This document shows, piece after piece, positions 1-9,615 of a stretch of 64,000 nt of DNA. Made by a program: the position numbers and the translations under genes. Where the stretch lies: contig JAPLFG010000003.1 of assembly GCA_026390795.1 (NCBI GenBank), positions 1,302,001 through 1,366,000 of the forward strand. The letters run 5' to 3'. The DNA is from Ignavibacteriales bacterium. Lineage in GTDB: Bacteria; Bacteroidota; Ignavibacteria; Ignavibacteriales; Melioribacteraceae. The first letter of the stretch is position 1, and each line of letters starts with the position of its first letter. The notes beneath the pieces were generated by a model. That model was given only the letters and a program-made list of their open reading frames with translations, ran no database searches and was not told the origin of the DNA.

Positions 1-41
1 TCCTTAATTTTTCATTTGTTTAGATTAGCCGCACAAAGAGA

Positions 42-833
42 TCATTCAATTATTTTTAGCTGAGTCAATATTTTTCTAGAAAGACCATCACGGAGATCGC
101 GAGTTTCCTCGTATGTTTTTGCTTCAATGTTGAATGCAAAGAGATAAACATTCCCCTTCTTTTCCACATAACCAACAAGCCAGCCAATCCACGTTCCGTT
201 TTCTTTTGTTCCGGTTCCGGTTTTAAATTTTAGCCGCGAGTTTGAATATAATTCTTCCGGCATAATTTTCTTTACAATATCTATAGACCGTTTTGAAAAT
301 GGAAGATTATATTCGTACAAACGTTTTAAAAATGAAATTTGTTCATCGGCGGAGATCTTCAAGCTGTTGTCGAGCCAGAACATATCAACTTTTTTACCGA
401 TAGTATGATTTCCATAACTGATTGCTTTTAGATATTTATTTAGCTTTTCCCGTCCAACCCTGCGTGCTAATTCTTGATAATAAGGAACTACGGAATATTT
501 AATTGCTGTTGCAAGAGAGTGATCTTTATTCCACTCTTCATTCCAGCGTTTTATTCCATCCCATTTAATTATAAAATTCTCGTCCGTAATAATTCCGGTT
601 TCCAAACCTATTAACGAGTTTGGAATTTTAAATGTTGACGCCGGCAAAAATCGTTCGGAACATCGTTGAGCGTTGAATCTAAAATATTTCTCCTTCTGCA
701 TATCTAACATTACGAATGCGCCGGAATGCCCTTCAAATATTTTAGCAACTGTTAACGAATCATTTTTCTGATTCTGTGCAGCTGTTATTGTTACAATCAA
801 AAGTGTAATGATTGCAATAATCCGTTTTTTCAT
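42..833 (-). CDS. Class D (OXA-type) serine beta-lactamase
   Basis: Secreted serine hydrolase of 263 aa, expected to open beta-lactam rings in the periplasm. An N-terminal signal peptide is visible (hydrophobic residues 4-19). All class D signatures are present in order: STFK at 66-69 (Ser66 nucleophile, Lys69 the usual carbamylated lysine), SVV at 114-116, YGN at 140-142, an FWL motif whose Trp153 normally protects the carbamate, and KTG at 204-206. Length and motif spacing are those of a complete OXA enzyme. ATG start at 833. The neighbour upstream is an unrelated VOC gene and there is no mobile element nearby, so it looks chromosomal. Substrate range cannot be read from sequence; a BlaR-like sensor is less likely because there is no transmembrane sensor region. 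Confidence 0.93.
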   Translation of the reverse strand: MKKRIIAIITLLIVTITAAQNQKNDSLTVAKIFEGHSGAFVMLDMQKEKYFRFNAQRCSERFLPASTFKIPNSLIGLETGIITDENFIIKWDGIKRWNEEWNKDHSLATAIKYSVVPYYQELARRVGREKLNKYLKAISYGNHTIGKKVDMFWLDNSLKISADEQISFLKRLYEYNLPFSKRSIDIVKKIMPEELYSNSRLKFKTGTGTKENGTWIGWLVGYVEKKGNVYLFAFNIEAKTYEETRDLRDGLSRKILTQLKIIE

Positions 834-854
834 TTTATTGTCCGGAATCTCTTT

Positions 855-1199
855 TTAAACATCTTTAGCAATTGATCTATCTATTTGTAAAAATTCAACC
901 GGCGCACCGTTATCAACAATAAAAGCAACCATCACACCGGGCGAAGGACTGCTTGGCTCAATAAGGATTTCTTTTCCTTTAATGGTTTCATTTAGATCGT
1001 CAACTTCAAACGCAATATGCGGGACAGTCTTAACAAGTTCCGGTGTGGGTGAGCATTCTTCAAAACGCATCCATTCAATTTTATATGGACTGGAATCGTA
1101 ACCGGAAACATAAGTTTTAAATTTTTCGAGATAGACTTCATTCTCGTGTTTTTCTTTGGTGGGAATTCCTAGATGATGATACTTAAAATTATTGAGCAT
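855..1199 (-). CDS. VOC-fold (glyoxalase/bleomycin-resistance) protein
   Basis: Small 114-aa cytosolic protein with the vicinal-oxygen-chelate pattern: an N-terminal YHHLGIPT strand with a possible metal-ligand His, a central PHIAFEVDDL strand, and a C-terminal segment with the Glu of PVEFLQI. It covers one VOC unit, which normally dimerises to form a metal site. It lies 21 nt upstream of the beta-lactamase on the same strand and may be co-transcribed with it. The substrate is unknown; family members include lactoylglutathione lyases, dioxygenases and drug-binding proteins. The family call is solid, the function is not. Confidence 0.75.
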   Translation of the reverse strand: MLNNFKYHHLGIPTKEKHENEVYLEKFKTYVSGYDSSPYKIEWMRFEECSPTPELVKTVPHIAFEVDDLNETIKGKEILIEPSSPSPGVMVAFIVDNGAPVEFLQIDRSIAKDV

Positions 1200-1221
1200 A
1201 AAATCGGTTCGGTTTTATCTC

Positions 1222-1740
1222 TTATTTTTTTCTCGCAACTATGCCGTCAATATATTTTGTAAATTCTTCCGGTTTTCCGGGAGGAGCAATATCAAAACTA
1301 AACTTCATTTTATCATTTTCAATTTTCGTATAGGAAAACCGAAAGCGCGGAGCGGAAGGAATAATATCACTTACAAAAATTGTTGAAAGCGAATCACTGG
1401 AAAAACTTATTTTGTAATTAATTGTGTGTCCTTCGTTATCAAAATAGACCGCTTTGTTTTCTCCGCCTTCGAAATAAACAATCATCAAATCATCATGTCT
1501 GAATGCCGGTCTTCCATTTTGCGCGGGGTATTCTGCGAAATTCTTTCTTAGCAAGATTCTTTTTTGTAAATCGTACGAAAAAGTAAATGAGCCGGTTGCC
1601 TCCCCAGGGGCGCCGCTCCATTCTCCGATTAAAAATTTCAATGCAGTCCAATCGGCAGGCTTAGTCGCTTGTTGTGAAAAAATGCTCGACGTTTGTGTAA
1701 ACAAAAATACAACCACAATAAATTTTAAAATGTTTTTCAA
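1222..1740 (-). CDS. Secreted lipocalin-like protein of unknown function
   Basis: 172-aa protein with a clear signal peptide (hydrophobic residues 4-18, likely cleavage after the Ser of IFSQQ). The mature part has the FLIGEWSG pattern near residue 36, typical of lipocalin-like and DUF1579-type beta-barrels, followed by alternating beta-strand-like segments to the end. I do not recognise a specific family with certainty. The next gene on the same strand ends 37 nt upstream. Likely a periplasmic or exported small-molecule-binding protein; no catalytic motif is apparent. Confidence 0.6.
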   Translation of the reverse strand: MKNILKFIVVVFLFTQTSSIFSQQATKPADWTALKFLIGEWSGAPGEATGSFTFSYDLQKRILLRKNFAEYPAQNGRPAFRHDDLMIVYFEGGENKAVYFDNEGHTINYKISFSSDSLSTIFVSDIIPSAPRFRFSYTKIENDKMKFSFDIAPPGKPEEFTKYIDGIVARKK

Positions 1741-1777
1741 TTGATTCCCCTTTTTTAGTAAAGATAGTATTTAATTA

Positions 1778-2536
1778 TTATTTATTCTTAAATGCCTTGA
1801 TATAGTTTTTTGTGAAGTCGCTTAGAACCAGTTTTCCGCTTATTTCCGCGCGTTGTTCAAGAAGTTCGTCCCAGTTCTCAGTTCCTTCCCAAAATACTTT
1901 TTTCATTTGAGAAATAGCTTCCAGGTTACAGCCGGCAATTTTTTTTACTAGTGCAGAAACCGCTTCATCCAGATCATGGTTATTTGCAAAAACTTTTGTG
2001 AATAATCCATTCTGCTTAGCCCAAAACGCATCATGCCATTCAGCATCAATAGACATTGTTATAAATGCAGTCTTTCCAATCTTTCTTTCAACTGCAGGTC
2101 CTACAACAAACGGTCCGATGCCCAGCATTAATTCGCTCAATCGAACGGAAGCTTCATTAGACGCCAAGGTGTAATCTGCCGCAGCGGCTATTCCTATTCC
2201 GCCGCCGACAGCTTTCCCCTGTATTCGCGCTACAATGAACTTTGGGCATTTCCGCATTGAATTAATCAACCGGGCGAATCCCATAAAAAATTCTTTCCCG
2301 CTTTTTAAATCCTTTATTTCCAACAATTCATCAAAAGATGCACCTGCACAGAATGACTTATCGCCATCGCTGCGCAGAACAATTACGTGTGCACTTTTAT
2401 CGGAAGCGAATTTATCAATTGCGCTTGTAACTTCTTTAACCATTCTGGATGAAAGTGAATTGCTCTTAGGATGAGAAAAAGTAATTGTAGCAATTCCATT
2501 AATCATACTAGTTGAAACTTTTCCGTTTTTGTCCAT
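1778..2536 (-). CDS. Enoyl-CoA hydratase/isomerase family protein
   Basis: 252-aa crotonase-fold enzyme. The N-terminal strand TITFSHPKSNSLS, the oxyanion-hole segment SFCAGASFDELL and the second oxyanion segment GKAVGGGIGIAAAADYTLA are all visible. The glutamate of SELMLGIGP matches one catalytic position of hydratases. It resembles methylglutaconyl-CoA-hydratase-like members more than the paaG gene found later. I start it at the ATG at 2536, directly behind a good ribosome-binding site (GAGGTAGG); the in-frame ATG at 2554 would overlap the preceding HAD gene and put that site inside the protein. The preceding HAD gene ends 7 nt upstream, so the two are probably one transcript. The exact acyl-CoA substrate is not determinable. 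Confidence 0.85.
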   Translation of the reverse strand: MDKNGKVSTSMINGIATITFSHPKSNSLSSRMVKEVTSAIDKFASDKSAHVIVLRSDGDKSFCAGASFDELLEIKDLKSGKEFFMGFARLINSMRKCPKFIVARIQGKAVGGGIGIAAAADYTLASNEASVRLSELMLGIGPFVVGPAVERKIGKTAFITMSIDAEWHDAFWAKQNGLFTKVFANNHDLDEAVSALVKKIAGCNLEAISQMKKVFWEGTENWDELLEQRAEISGKLVLSDFTKNYIKAFKNK

Positions 2537-2543
2537 AATTGAC

Positions 2544-3209
2544 CTACCTCTCAAACAAATTCTTTTTGCCGTTAACTATATACTCTAGATCGATAATTTT
2601 GTCAATCAAAAAATCGGGAGATGATTTTTGCAGTTCTAACTTTGTTCTATAGCCATAAGTTACGGCGCATGTTTTAGATCCGGCATTCTTACCGCATTGA
2701 ATATCCATTTCGGAATCACCGACAATAATCGTATTGGCGATATCAATATTCAAACCCAAACAAATTTTTTGGAGCGGTTCGGCCGATGGCTTATGAGCAA
2801 TGCCCGGGCGACGCCCCATAACATAATCAAATTTATCGATCAAAGAAAAATGACGAAGAATTAATTCTGCCTGATCCTGACCTTTAGTAGTCAACAAACT
2901 AATTTTTGTCTTTCGATCTTTCAATTTTGCTAGTAATTCTTCAACTCCGGAATAGACTACCGACGAATCAATGTAATCGAAGTAAATTGATTTATAAATA
3001 TTTATGAACTGTTCGAAATCCGGAACGGCAAAACCAAATTCGCGAAAGATGTCTTCAAAATGAAGTCCGATCATATTATAAAATTTCTCTTCCGGCATTA
3101 CTGGCGATATGTTCAAATCCTTTAAAGCATGAAGCGTGGCTTTATAAATTGTTTCGTGAGAGCTAATTAGTGTTCCGTCAAGATCAAAAACAACAAGGTC
3201 AATTTTCAT
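2544..3209 (-). CDS. HAD-superfamily hydrolase (phosphoglycolate phosphatase-like)
   Basis: 221-aa haloacid-dehalogenase-type phosphatase. Motif I is VVFDLDGT with nucleophile Asp9 and acid Asp11; motif II is the SLLTTKG segment near residue 105; motif IV is GDSEMDIQCG near 165. A helical cap sits between motif I and II, as in Gph/PpaX enzymes that act on phosphoglycolate or pyrophosphate. It precedes the enoyl-CoA hydratase with 7 nt between them. The fold and chemistry are clear, the physiological substrate is inferred only from resemblance. Confidence 0.85.
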   Translation of the reverse strand: MKIDLVVFDLDGTLISSHETIYKATLHALKDLNISPVMPEEKFYNMIGLHFEDIFREFGFAVPDFEQFINIYKSIYFDYIDSSVVYSGVEELLAKLKDRKTKISLLTTKGQDQAELILRHFSLIDKFDYVMGRRPGIAHKPSAEPLQKICLGLNIDIANTIIVGDSEMDIQCGKNAGSKTCAVTYGYRTKLELQKSSPDFLIDKIIDLEYIVNGKKNLFER

Positions 3210-3282
3210 TAAAAAACTTCCAAACTATTAAATAGAGGCGATTGGGCCACCGACTCAAAAATATTTAATTATAAAATTAATT

Positions 3283-3702
3283 TTATGCAGACCAAGCACC
3301 AAGAATAATTCCAAATACGAGAATCACAATTAAATGATGGCCTGAATCGACCAAAAGGAGTTTAATTGATTTGCCTTCGAATAAAGAATTAATAACCATC
3401 GGTGCGACTATAAATCCAGACCAGCAAAGAAATGATAACCGGATGCCTGCCGCAACTGTAGTTGCATTGCTATGTGCCATTAGCTGCGCCAATGAAAAAG
3501 CAATAAATAGATTACATAGAAACGCCAATCCATAAGTTTTAAACGGGTTAAATTCTTTTCTTAAATCTTCTTCGGACTTATCAATCTCTTCCATCCATGT
3601 CCTTCCCAAAAGCATTGGGCTATACCATACCGAACCAACAATCATTGATATTACAGCACAGACTAAAACCGCCAAATAATTCACTTGTACAATAATGGAC
3701 AT
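3283..3702 (-). CDS. DUF1761 family small membrane protein
   Basis: 139-aa integral membrane protein with four predicted hydrophobic helices. The N-terminal VNYLAVLVCAVISMIVGSVW segment followed by YSPMLLGRTW is the characteristic start of DUF1761 proteins. The family has no established biochemical role. It is a stand-alone gene between the HAD and isoaspartyl-peptidase genes, with its own start at 3702. Confidence 0.8.
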   Translation of the reverse strand: MSIIVQVNYLAVLVCAVISMIVGSVWYSPMLLGRTWMEEIDKSEEDLRKEFNPFKTYGLAFLCNLFIAFSLAQLMAHSNATTVAAGIRLSFLCWSGFIVAPMVINSLFEGKSIKLLLVDSGHHLIVILVFGIILGAWSA

Positions 3703-3768
3703 TATTCCTCCTCATGAAGTTTTGCGATTTGAGAACAACCATGGATTATTAAACTGCAACTCGTTTAT

Positions 3769-4761
3769 TTATTCTTTATAAATTTTGACAACCGGTTGTT
3801 CGCCGTTTAAATATTGTCCTCTGTACATTCCTTCCGTATTGAACGGCATGGCAACATTTCCATTTTTGTCAATTGCAATAATACCGCCGTCGCCTCCAAG
3901 TTTGCCTAACTTATTCATTATTACTTCGTTGGCTGCATCTTTCAAAGAGAAATTTTTGTACTCCATTAACGCAGAGATATCTTTTGCAACACCAAGTCTG
4001 ATAAAATATTCACCATAGCCTGTAGCGGAGACAGCACATGTATTATTATTCGCATAAGTACCTGCGCCTATAATTGGCGAATCTCCAACGCGTCCAAATT
4101 TTTTCATCATCATTCCGCCGGTTGAAGTACCTGCAGCAAGATTTCCGTTTTTGTCAAGCGCTACCGCTCCGCATGTTCCGTGCTTCTCAGCTTTTTTTCT
4201 TTCTTCTTCTTTTTTAAGCATTTTCTGATATGATTCCCATCTCTCTTTTGTAATGAAGTAACTCGGGTCAACCATTTCAATATTATTCTCTTTTCCAAAT
4301 TCTTCGGCTCCGTCACCAACCATCATTACGTTTGAAGATTTTTCCATAACAAGCCGAGCCAAGTTAATTGGATTTTTAATATGACGAACTCCCGCAACAG
4401 CGCCTGCCATTAAATTTTTGCCATCCATGATTGATGCATCAAGTTCGGCTACACCTTTTTCGGTTAAAACGGCACCCTTTCCGGCGTTAAATAGCGGAGA
4501 ATCTTCCATTATATTTATCGCAGCATTTACAGCATCAAGTGCGGTTCCGCCATTCACTAATATTTTATAGCCTGTTTCAAGAACTTCGTTAAGTTTTGCG
4601 ATATACTCTGCTTCTCTCTCAGGCGTCATGCTTGATTTTAAAATCGATCCTGCGCCGCCATGAACTACTATTCCGAATCTTGACGATTGTGCAAATACGG
4701 TAACAGTGAGAGCTATAAAGAAAAAGAAACTAGCAAGAATAAATCTCTTTGATACACACAC
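3769..4761 (-). CDS. Isoaspartyl peptidase / plant-type L-asparaginase (Ntn hydrolase)
   Basis: 330-aa precursor that self-cleaves into alpha and beta chains and removes isoaspartyl residues or hydrolyses asparagine. The Ntn nucleophile is Thr196 in HGTCGAVALDKNG, preceded by the expected long charged linker (KKEEERKKAEK), which is the usual autocleavage region. The N-terminal VVHGGAGSI and GGTALDAV motifs are typical of the family. A signal peptide (residues about 7-24, ending VFAQ) places it in the periplasm, where it could act in damaged-protein or peptide catabolism. It is unrelated to the second asparaginase at 62.2 kb. Confidence 0.92.
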   Translation of the reverse strand: MCVSKRFILASFFFFIALTVTVFAQSSRFGIVVHGGAGSILKSSMTPEREAEYIAKLNEVLETGYKILVNGGTALDAVNAAINIMEDSPLFNAGKGAVLTEKGVAELDASIMDGKNLMAGAVAGVRHIKNPINLARLVMEKSSNVMMVGDGAEEFGKENNIEMVDPSYFITKERWESYQKMLKKEEERKKAEKHGTCGAVALDKNGNLAAGTSTGGMMMKKFGRVGDSPIIGAGTYANNNTCAVSATGYGEYFIRLGVAKDISALMEYKNFSLKDAANEVIMNKLGKLGGDGGIIAIDKNGNVAMPFNTEGMYRGQYLNGEQPVVKIYKE

Positions 4762-4911
4762 GGTTTACACTCCTTCTTTGAATTCTATTCCAAATTATCT
4801 CTACTCAATCTAAAAAGCAATCCTCTTTAGAGAAGCACTTTATAATAATTATGATTTGTTTTTACGAATAGATAAATTTCTAATCATAAATAATAAATAA
4901 TTGGAGAAGCA

Positions 4912-6081
4912 ATGAAATTCCGTCAATTAACTCTAATATTTTTTGCGTTTGTATTATTTCCATACCTGTTGTCAGCACAAGGAAAGAAAAAGAAAGATGT
5001 TTATGAATTTGAAATGGTGAAAGAGGTTAAAACCACGCCGGTCAAGAATCAGGCAAAGACCGGAACTTGCTGGTCGTTCGCAACAACATCCTTTGTTGAA
5101 ACAGAATTGATGCGAATGGGAAAAGGCGATAATATTCTTGCTCCAATGTTTAATGTGCGCTATGCTTATCCGCTCAAAGCGGAAAATTATATTCGATATA
5201 GTGGCCTTGCAAATTTTGGCGAAGGCGGACAGGCTCACGATGTTATGAATGTAATTCGAGATTATGGGTTTGTTCCGGAAGAAGTCTACAATGGAATGAA
5301 CATCGGCGAAGAGCAGCATAATCACGGCGAAATGGACGCCGTAATTAAAGGAATTGTTGACGCAGTTAATAAAGATAAAGGCGGAAAAATTACTCCGCTC
5401 TGGCCTCAAGTAATTGAATCATCGCTAAACATTTATCTTGGCAATCCGCCAAAAGAATTTACATACCAAGGCAAAACTTACACGCCAAAAAGTTTTGTCG
5501 AAGCGATGGGATTCAAACCGGACGATTATGTTGAGCTAACATCATTCACTCATCATCCATTCTATAAACAATTTGACCTTGAGGTTCCGGACAATTGGAG
5601 TAAAGGATTGTATTACAACGTTCCTCTTGATGACTTGATGAAAATTATTGATAACGCTTTGATGAACGGTTATTCTGTCGATTGGGACGGCGATGTGAGC
5701 GAAAAATATTTTAACCGTAAAAAAGGAGTTGCAATTGTTCCGCTTGAAGAAGAATTGCCGGTTGTGGATGATTCAAAAAAAGAAGATGATGCCGAAGAAA
5801 AACCGGAAGCAGAAAAAATTGTAACTCAACAAATGCATCAGGATGCTTTCGACAACCGCACAACAACCGATGATCATTTAATGCATATCGTTGGAATTGC
5901 TAAAGATCAAGAAGGTCATAAATTTTATTACACGAAAAACTCTTGGGGAACGAAGAACTCAAAATATGATGGTTACTGGTATATTTCCGAACAGTATATC
6001 CGTTTGAAAACAATCGCCATCATGGTTCATAAAGATGTAATTCCTGCAGAGTTGAAAAATAAATTGCGGATTGAAAATTGA
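4912..6081 (+). CDS. Secreted C1 (papain-like) cysteine peptidase, bleomycin-hydrolase/PepC type
   Basis: 389-aa exported thiol peptidase. Signal peptide residues 1-22 ending LLSAQ. Catalytic triad: Cys53 in QAKTGTCWSFATT, His in DHLMHIVGIAKD near residue 325, and Asn in YYTKNSWGTKN near 345. The long insert between Cys and His matches aminopeptidase C/bleomycin hydrolase rather than classical papain, but unlike cytosolic PepC this one carries a signal peptide. A run of acidic residues (DDSKKEDDAEEKPEAEK) near 285-300 is probably a flexible loop. It stands alone and ends before a strong terminator hairpin at 6113. Confidence 0.9.
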   Translation: MKFRQLTLIFFAFVLFPYLLSAQGKKKKDVYEFEMVKEVKTTPVKNQAKTGTCWSFATTSFVETELMRMGKGDNILAPMFNVRYAYPLKAENYIRYSGLANFGEGGQAHDVMNVIRDYGFVPEEVYNGMNIGEEQHNHGEMDAVIKGIVDAVNKDKGGKITPLWPQVIESSLNIYLGNPPKEFTYQGKTYTPKSFVEAMGFKPDDYVELTSFTHHPFYKQFDLEVPDNWSKGLYYNVPLDDLMKIIDNALMNGYSVDWDGDVSEKYFNRKKGVAIVPLEEELPVVDDSKKEDDAEEKPEAEKIVTQQMHQDAFDNRTTTDDHLMHIVGIAKDQEGHKFYYTKNSWGTKNSKYDGYWYISEQYIRLKTIAIMVHKDVIPAELKNKLRIEN

Positions 6082-6112
6082 GAATTTAGAAACATTGATA
6101 GATTCATTCTAG

Positions 6113-6140
6113 AGGGCTTGATAAATCAAGCCCTTCTTTT
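6113..6140 (+). terminator. Rho-independent terminator after the C1 peptidase gene
   Basis: A perfect 9-bp stem AGGGCTTGA / TCAAGCCCT (6113-6121 and 6126-6134) with a TAAA loop is followed by TCTTTT. It lies 32 nt after the stop codon of the rightward peptidase gene. The downstream gene is convergent, so this hairpin insulates the two. Confidence 0.85.
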
Positions 6141-6153
6141 AAATCAAAAAAAA

Positions 6154-6585
6154 TTATTTTCTCTCAAGCGCTCGTCTCTCAAGTTCCTCGCGCGATATAT
6201 CCTCAACGTGAGTGGCAATCCACCATTTGTTGCCGGCTGAATCCTGAACGCCCGCATTTCTGTCTCCATAAAATTGATCCGCCGGTTTCATCAAAGAAAT
6301 TCCGCCGGCTTCAATCGCTTTCTTGTAAACAGAGTCTGTATCAGTTACATAAAGATAGAGAGATGATTGAATTGCGGGAAATCCTTCCATAGTCTCACCC
6401 ATCATAATAATTGAATCTCCAATCTTTACCATTGCGTGCATAACTCTTCCGGTTCGATCGACCATTCTATCAAGTTCAACAGCATCGAATGCCGATTTTA
6501 GGAAATCTATAATTTGAGGAATTCCTTTTGTTATCAGATAAGGAGTAACAGAATGAAATCCCTCGGGAATAGGCTTTACTGACAT
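6154..6585 (-). CDS. VOC family protein, PhnB/YdeP-like glyoxalase
   Basis: 143-aa single-domain VOC protein. The start SVTPYLITKGIPQIIDFLKSAFDA and the tail GVQDSAGNKWWIATHVEDIS are typical of PhnB-like glyoxalase-family proteins, and GRVMHAMVKIGDSIIMMGE is the central strand pair. The His of HAMV and the His of ATHVED are possible metal ligands. Function unknown within this broad family. It is a stand-alone leftward gene convergent with the C1 peptidase. Confidence 0.82.
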   Translation of the reverse strand: MSVKPIPEGFHSVTPYLITKGIPQIIDFLKSAFDAVELDRMVDRTGRVMHAMVKIGDSIIMMGETMEGFPAIQSSLYLYVTDTDSVYKKAIEAGGISLMKPADQFYGDRNAGVQDSAGNKWWIATHVEDISREELERRALERK

Positions 6586-6684
6586 ATTTATTCCTCCTAT
6601 TTGTTATTTGAAGTTGTCATGAGTTCATGTTTTGAACTCACCTTTTCAATAAGAGCAAAAAATGCTAGCACAGTCAAACTACTT

Positions 6685-7341
6685 TTAATTATTAACCGGA
6701 TTCCTGTTCTTATCAATCCAATATCCCCATGCAATTAAAATCCATTGAAACATTCCGACCACAGCAATTGCATTTATTTCGTTTGGCGGCGGACCGATAA
6801 TATTCATCACATAAACCAGAGCAAGAAAAATCAATAATCCCCAGAGGCTGTAACTACCTTTTTTATTTTTTGCTTTAGTCGCGGTTATATAAAAATAAGA
6901 ACCCAGAATAAAAATCCCTCCCTCAACAATTATTGTAAGTGCAACTGAATTCCATAAACCGAAACCCATCTTAAAATCAATCCATGGAAGCAGCGGAAGA
7001 TCCGGGCGATGGGTGAACAAATCAAGAATCCAGTGGCTCATTACCAACGCTGCCAGCAATAAAGCGCTCTTAATGTTTTTTTTATAAAGGAAATAAATTA
7101 TACCAAATAAGAGAGACCAGATTAATACACCTAATAAGCTGTGTGAATACGGATAAGAAATAAAATTCAGCGGTGTGAAGGAAGTATTTCCCGGTTCAAT
7201 TATTACTTTTTCTATTCCTAGAAGTAAAAAAATTGGCCAGAGCAAATCTATAAACTGTGCGGCAAGGAATAGTGTTCCTAAGGAGATTTTTGGCTCGAGT
7301 TTCTTTGCCGCCAACCCGGTTCCGAAATGTCCAATGAACAT
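6685..7341 (-). CDS. Polytopic membrane protein, metal-dependent-hydrolase-like (YdjM/DUF457 type)
   Basis: 218-aa protein with about six transmembrane segments. The N-terminal FIGHFGTGLAAKK, the YSHSLLG motif and SHWILDLFTHRPD give the pattern of conserved His/Asp residues at membrane boundaries that defines the YdjM/DUF457-like membrane-bound predicted metal hydrolases. Activity has not been shown for most of that group, so this is a family-level call. It lies upstream of nothing obvious and its start is 93 nt from the end of uvrB. Confidence 0.65.
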   Translation of the reverse strand: MFIGHFGTGLAAKKLEPKISLGTLFLAAQFIDLLWPIFLLLGIEKVIIEPGNTSFTPLNFISYPYSHSLLGVLIWSLLFGIIYFLYKKNIKSALLLAALVMSHWILDLFTHRPDLPLLPWIDFKMGFGLWNSVALTIIVEGGIFILGSYFYITATKAKNKKGSYSLWGLLIFLALVYVMNIIGPPPNEINAIAVVGMFQWILIAWGYWIDKNRNPVNN

Positions 7342-7434
7342 TGCTTATTCTCCATATTTTTTATAAAGAATCAGTCTAAAATTCAACAATCAATAAACTT
7401 TTTACTTCTTTCTTCTTGCCTCTAACTTTTCACA

Positions 7435-9450
7435 TCACTTAATCATCTTTTTCAGTTTATCAATTTCATCCCGCATATTCGCCGCACGTTCAAATTCCAA
7501 ATCTTTTGCCGCTGCAAGCATCTCTTCGGTCATTTGTTCCAGTAATTCTTTGCGCTGATCATCGGTCATATATTTTATAACCGGTTCGGCTACTTTCAAA
7601 AATGTCGAATCTTCCCTTTCGTAATCTTTCTTGCGGACATCCGCAATTGAAGTTGCGTTCATAATTTCTTCAACACTTTTAAATATTGTTGTTGGTGTTA
7701 TGTTGTGCTCTATGTTGTACTCCGTCTGAAGTTTACGGCGTCGGGTTGTTTCTTCAATTGTCTTGCGCATCGACTCTGTAATTTTATCTGCATACATAAT
7801 TACAATCCCGTTCACATTACGCGCAGTTCGTCCGGCTGTTTGCATAAGTGATCTCTCGCTCCGCAGAAATCCTTCCTTATCTGCATCGAGAATAGCGACA
7901 AGAGAAACTTCAGGCAGATCCAGACCTTCTCGAAGTAAATTCACACCAACCAAAACATCAAACTCGCCGATACGAAGATCACGTATGATCTCAACGCGCT
8001 CGAGTGCGTCAACTTCGCTGTGAATGTACCGCACTTTAATTTTTAACTTATCCAAATAGTCGGTTAAGTCTTCCGCCATTTTTTTTGTAAGCGTTGTAAC
8101 AAGAACACGTTCTTTTAACACAACACGTTTTCTAATTTCACCTATCAGGTCATCAATCTGACCTTTCACTGGACGGACTTCAATTTCCGGATCGAGCAAT
8201 CCCGTTGGACGAATTACTTGCTCTACAAATGTTCCGTTGCTTCGTGTGAATTCATAATCGGAAGGAGTTGCGCTTACATAAATTAATTGATTCGTCATAG
8301 CGTCAAACTCTTCGAACTTGAGCGGGCGATTATCGAGTGCGGAAGGAAGCCGGAATCCATATTCAACCAAGACTTCTTTACGAGAACGGTCCCCGTTATA
8401 CATTCCGCGTACCTGCGGAATTGTCACGTGAGATTCATCTACTATTAATAAATAATCTTTAGGAAAATAATCGAATAGGCAATACGGTCTTGAGCCCGGG
8501 GCGCGGGCGTCCATATGCCGGGAATAGTTTTCAATTCCGGAACAATATCCGATCTCGCGCATCATTTCAATATCATATTTGGTGCGTTGTTCAAGCCGTT
8601 GAGCTTCAACATATTTTTCTTGAGACCAGAAATATTTTAATTGTTCACGCAGTTCCTCTTCAATAGAAATAATTGCGCGGTTAACTTGATCTCGAGTAGT
8701 TACAAAATACTTTGCCGGGTAAATAGGAATTGAATCAACTTCACGAATTACATCTCCGGTTATGGAATCAATTATTGATAACCGCTCTATCTCGTCTCCC
8801 CAAAATTCAATTCTGACTGCTTCTTCGTATTGGTAAGCTGGAATAATTTCCACAACATCTCCGCGCGCACGGAATGTACCGCGGGTAAAATCCGCATCGT
8901 TTCTTGTGTAATAAATATCTATCAAATTCCTTAAAAGTTTTTTCCGTTCAACTGTTTGTCCTTTACGTAGAAAGATTATCTGCCGCGCGTATTCTTCCGG
9001 TGCGCCAATTCCGTAAATGCAGCTAACGCTTGCAACAATTATTACGTCGTTTCTTCCTTCAATAAGAGATGTAGTTGCTTTCAAGCGCAGCCGGTCGATT
9101 TCTTCGTTCACTGAAAAATCTTTCTCAATAAAAAGATCGCGCTTTACTACATAAGCTTCCGGCTGATAATAATCATAATAACTTATGAAGAACTCAACGG
9201 CATTGTTTGGAAAGAATGATTTGAATTCCGAATAGAGCTGTGCTGCAAGAGTTTTGTTGTGAGAAATAATGAGTGTCGGGCGATTGTATTCTTTTATAAT
9301 GTTGCTCATTGTATAAGTTTTGCCGCTTCCCGTTACACCCAGTAAAACTTGATGCTTGTCTCCCCGTTTCAGTCCTTCTAGTAATTCTGCAATTGCTTTC
9401 GGCTGATCGCCCGACGGTTCATAACTTGAGACTAATTCGAATTTGTTCAT
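7435..9450 (-). CDS. uvrB: Excinuclease ABC subunit B
   Basis: 671-aa DNA-repair helicase-like subunit of UvrABC nucleotide excision repair. Walker A is GVTGSGKT near residues 38-45; the damage-verifying beta-hairpin region contains [10 protein letters not shown]; the Walker B helicase motif reads [12 protein letters not shown]; the C-terminal UVR motif, which contacts UvrC, is in the last 40 residues ([17 protein letters not shown]). Length equals that of full bacterial UvrB. It is monocistronic as far as can be seen. Confidence 0.98.
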   Translation of the reverse strand: MNKFELVSSYEPSGDQPKAIAELLEGLKRGDKHQVLLGVTGSGKTYTMSNIIKEYNRPTLIISHNKTLAAQLYSEFKSFFPNNAVEFFISYYDYYQPEAYVVKRDLFIEKDFSVNEEIDRLRLKATTSLIEGRNDVIIVASVSCIYGIGAPEEYARQIIFLRKGQTVERKKLLRNLIDIYYTRNDADFTRGTFRARGDVVEIIPAYQYEEAVRIEFWGDEIERLSIIDSITGDVIREVDSIPIYPAKYFVTTRDQVNRAIISIEEELREQLKYFWSQEKYVEAQRLEQRTKYDIEMMREIGYCSGIENYSRHMDARAPGSRPYCLFDYFPKDYLLIVDESHVTIPQVRGMYNGDRSRKEVLVEYGFRLPSALDNRPLKFEEFDAMTNQLIYVSATPSDYEFTRSNGTFVEQVIRPTGLLDPEIEVRPVKGQIDDLIGEIRKRVVLKERVLVTTLTKKMAEDLTDYLDKLKIKVRYIHSEVDALERVEIIRDLRIGEFDVLVGVNLLREGLDLPEVSLVAILDADKEGFLRSERSLMQTAGRTARNVNGIVIMYADKITESMRKTIEETTRRRKLQTEYNIEHNITPTTIFKSVEEIMNATSIADVRKKDYEREDSTFLKVAEPVIKYMTDDQRKELLEQMTEEMLAAAKDLEFERAANMRDEIDKLKKMIK

Positions 9451-9574
9451 ATTCTTAATTGTATTTAGTAAAGTGTGAGGGGTAATATATGAAATCGCTC
9501 TAAATCAAAACAAAAAATCGGTCGGTAAAATTCCTTCTAAATAATTAGAACAAGATTAGCGAGAAAATATTTTT

Positions 9575-9582
9575 TAACTTTG
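9575..9582 (+). promoter_or_regulatory. Candidate Bacteroidota-type -7 element before the DUF3078 gene
   Basis: TAACTTTG matches the TAnnTTTG -7 consensus of Bacteroidota housekeeping promoters and ends 33 nt before the ATG at 9616. The -33 TTTG element is not convincing (a TTAG lies near the right distance), so this is a candidate only. Confidence 0.4.
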
Positions 9583-9615
9583 GGCACAATAAATTTAATT
9601 TCAGGAATTGTGATT

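Noticed and set aside
1-41. Start of a gene at the left edge
   Set aside because: The 41 nt before the beta-lactamase stop contain only short frames with stops on both strands; nothing supported.
2536-2554. Upstream ATG at 2554 as start of the enoyl-CoA hydratase
   Set aside because: It lies inside the preceding HAD gene's end and would put the ribosome-binding site GAGGTAGG within the coding sequence; the ATG at 2536 is better.
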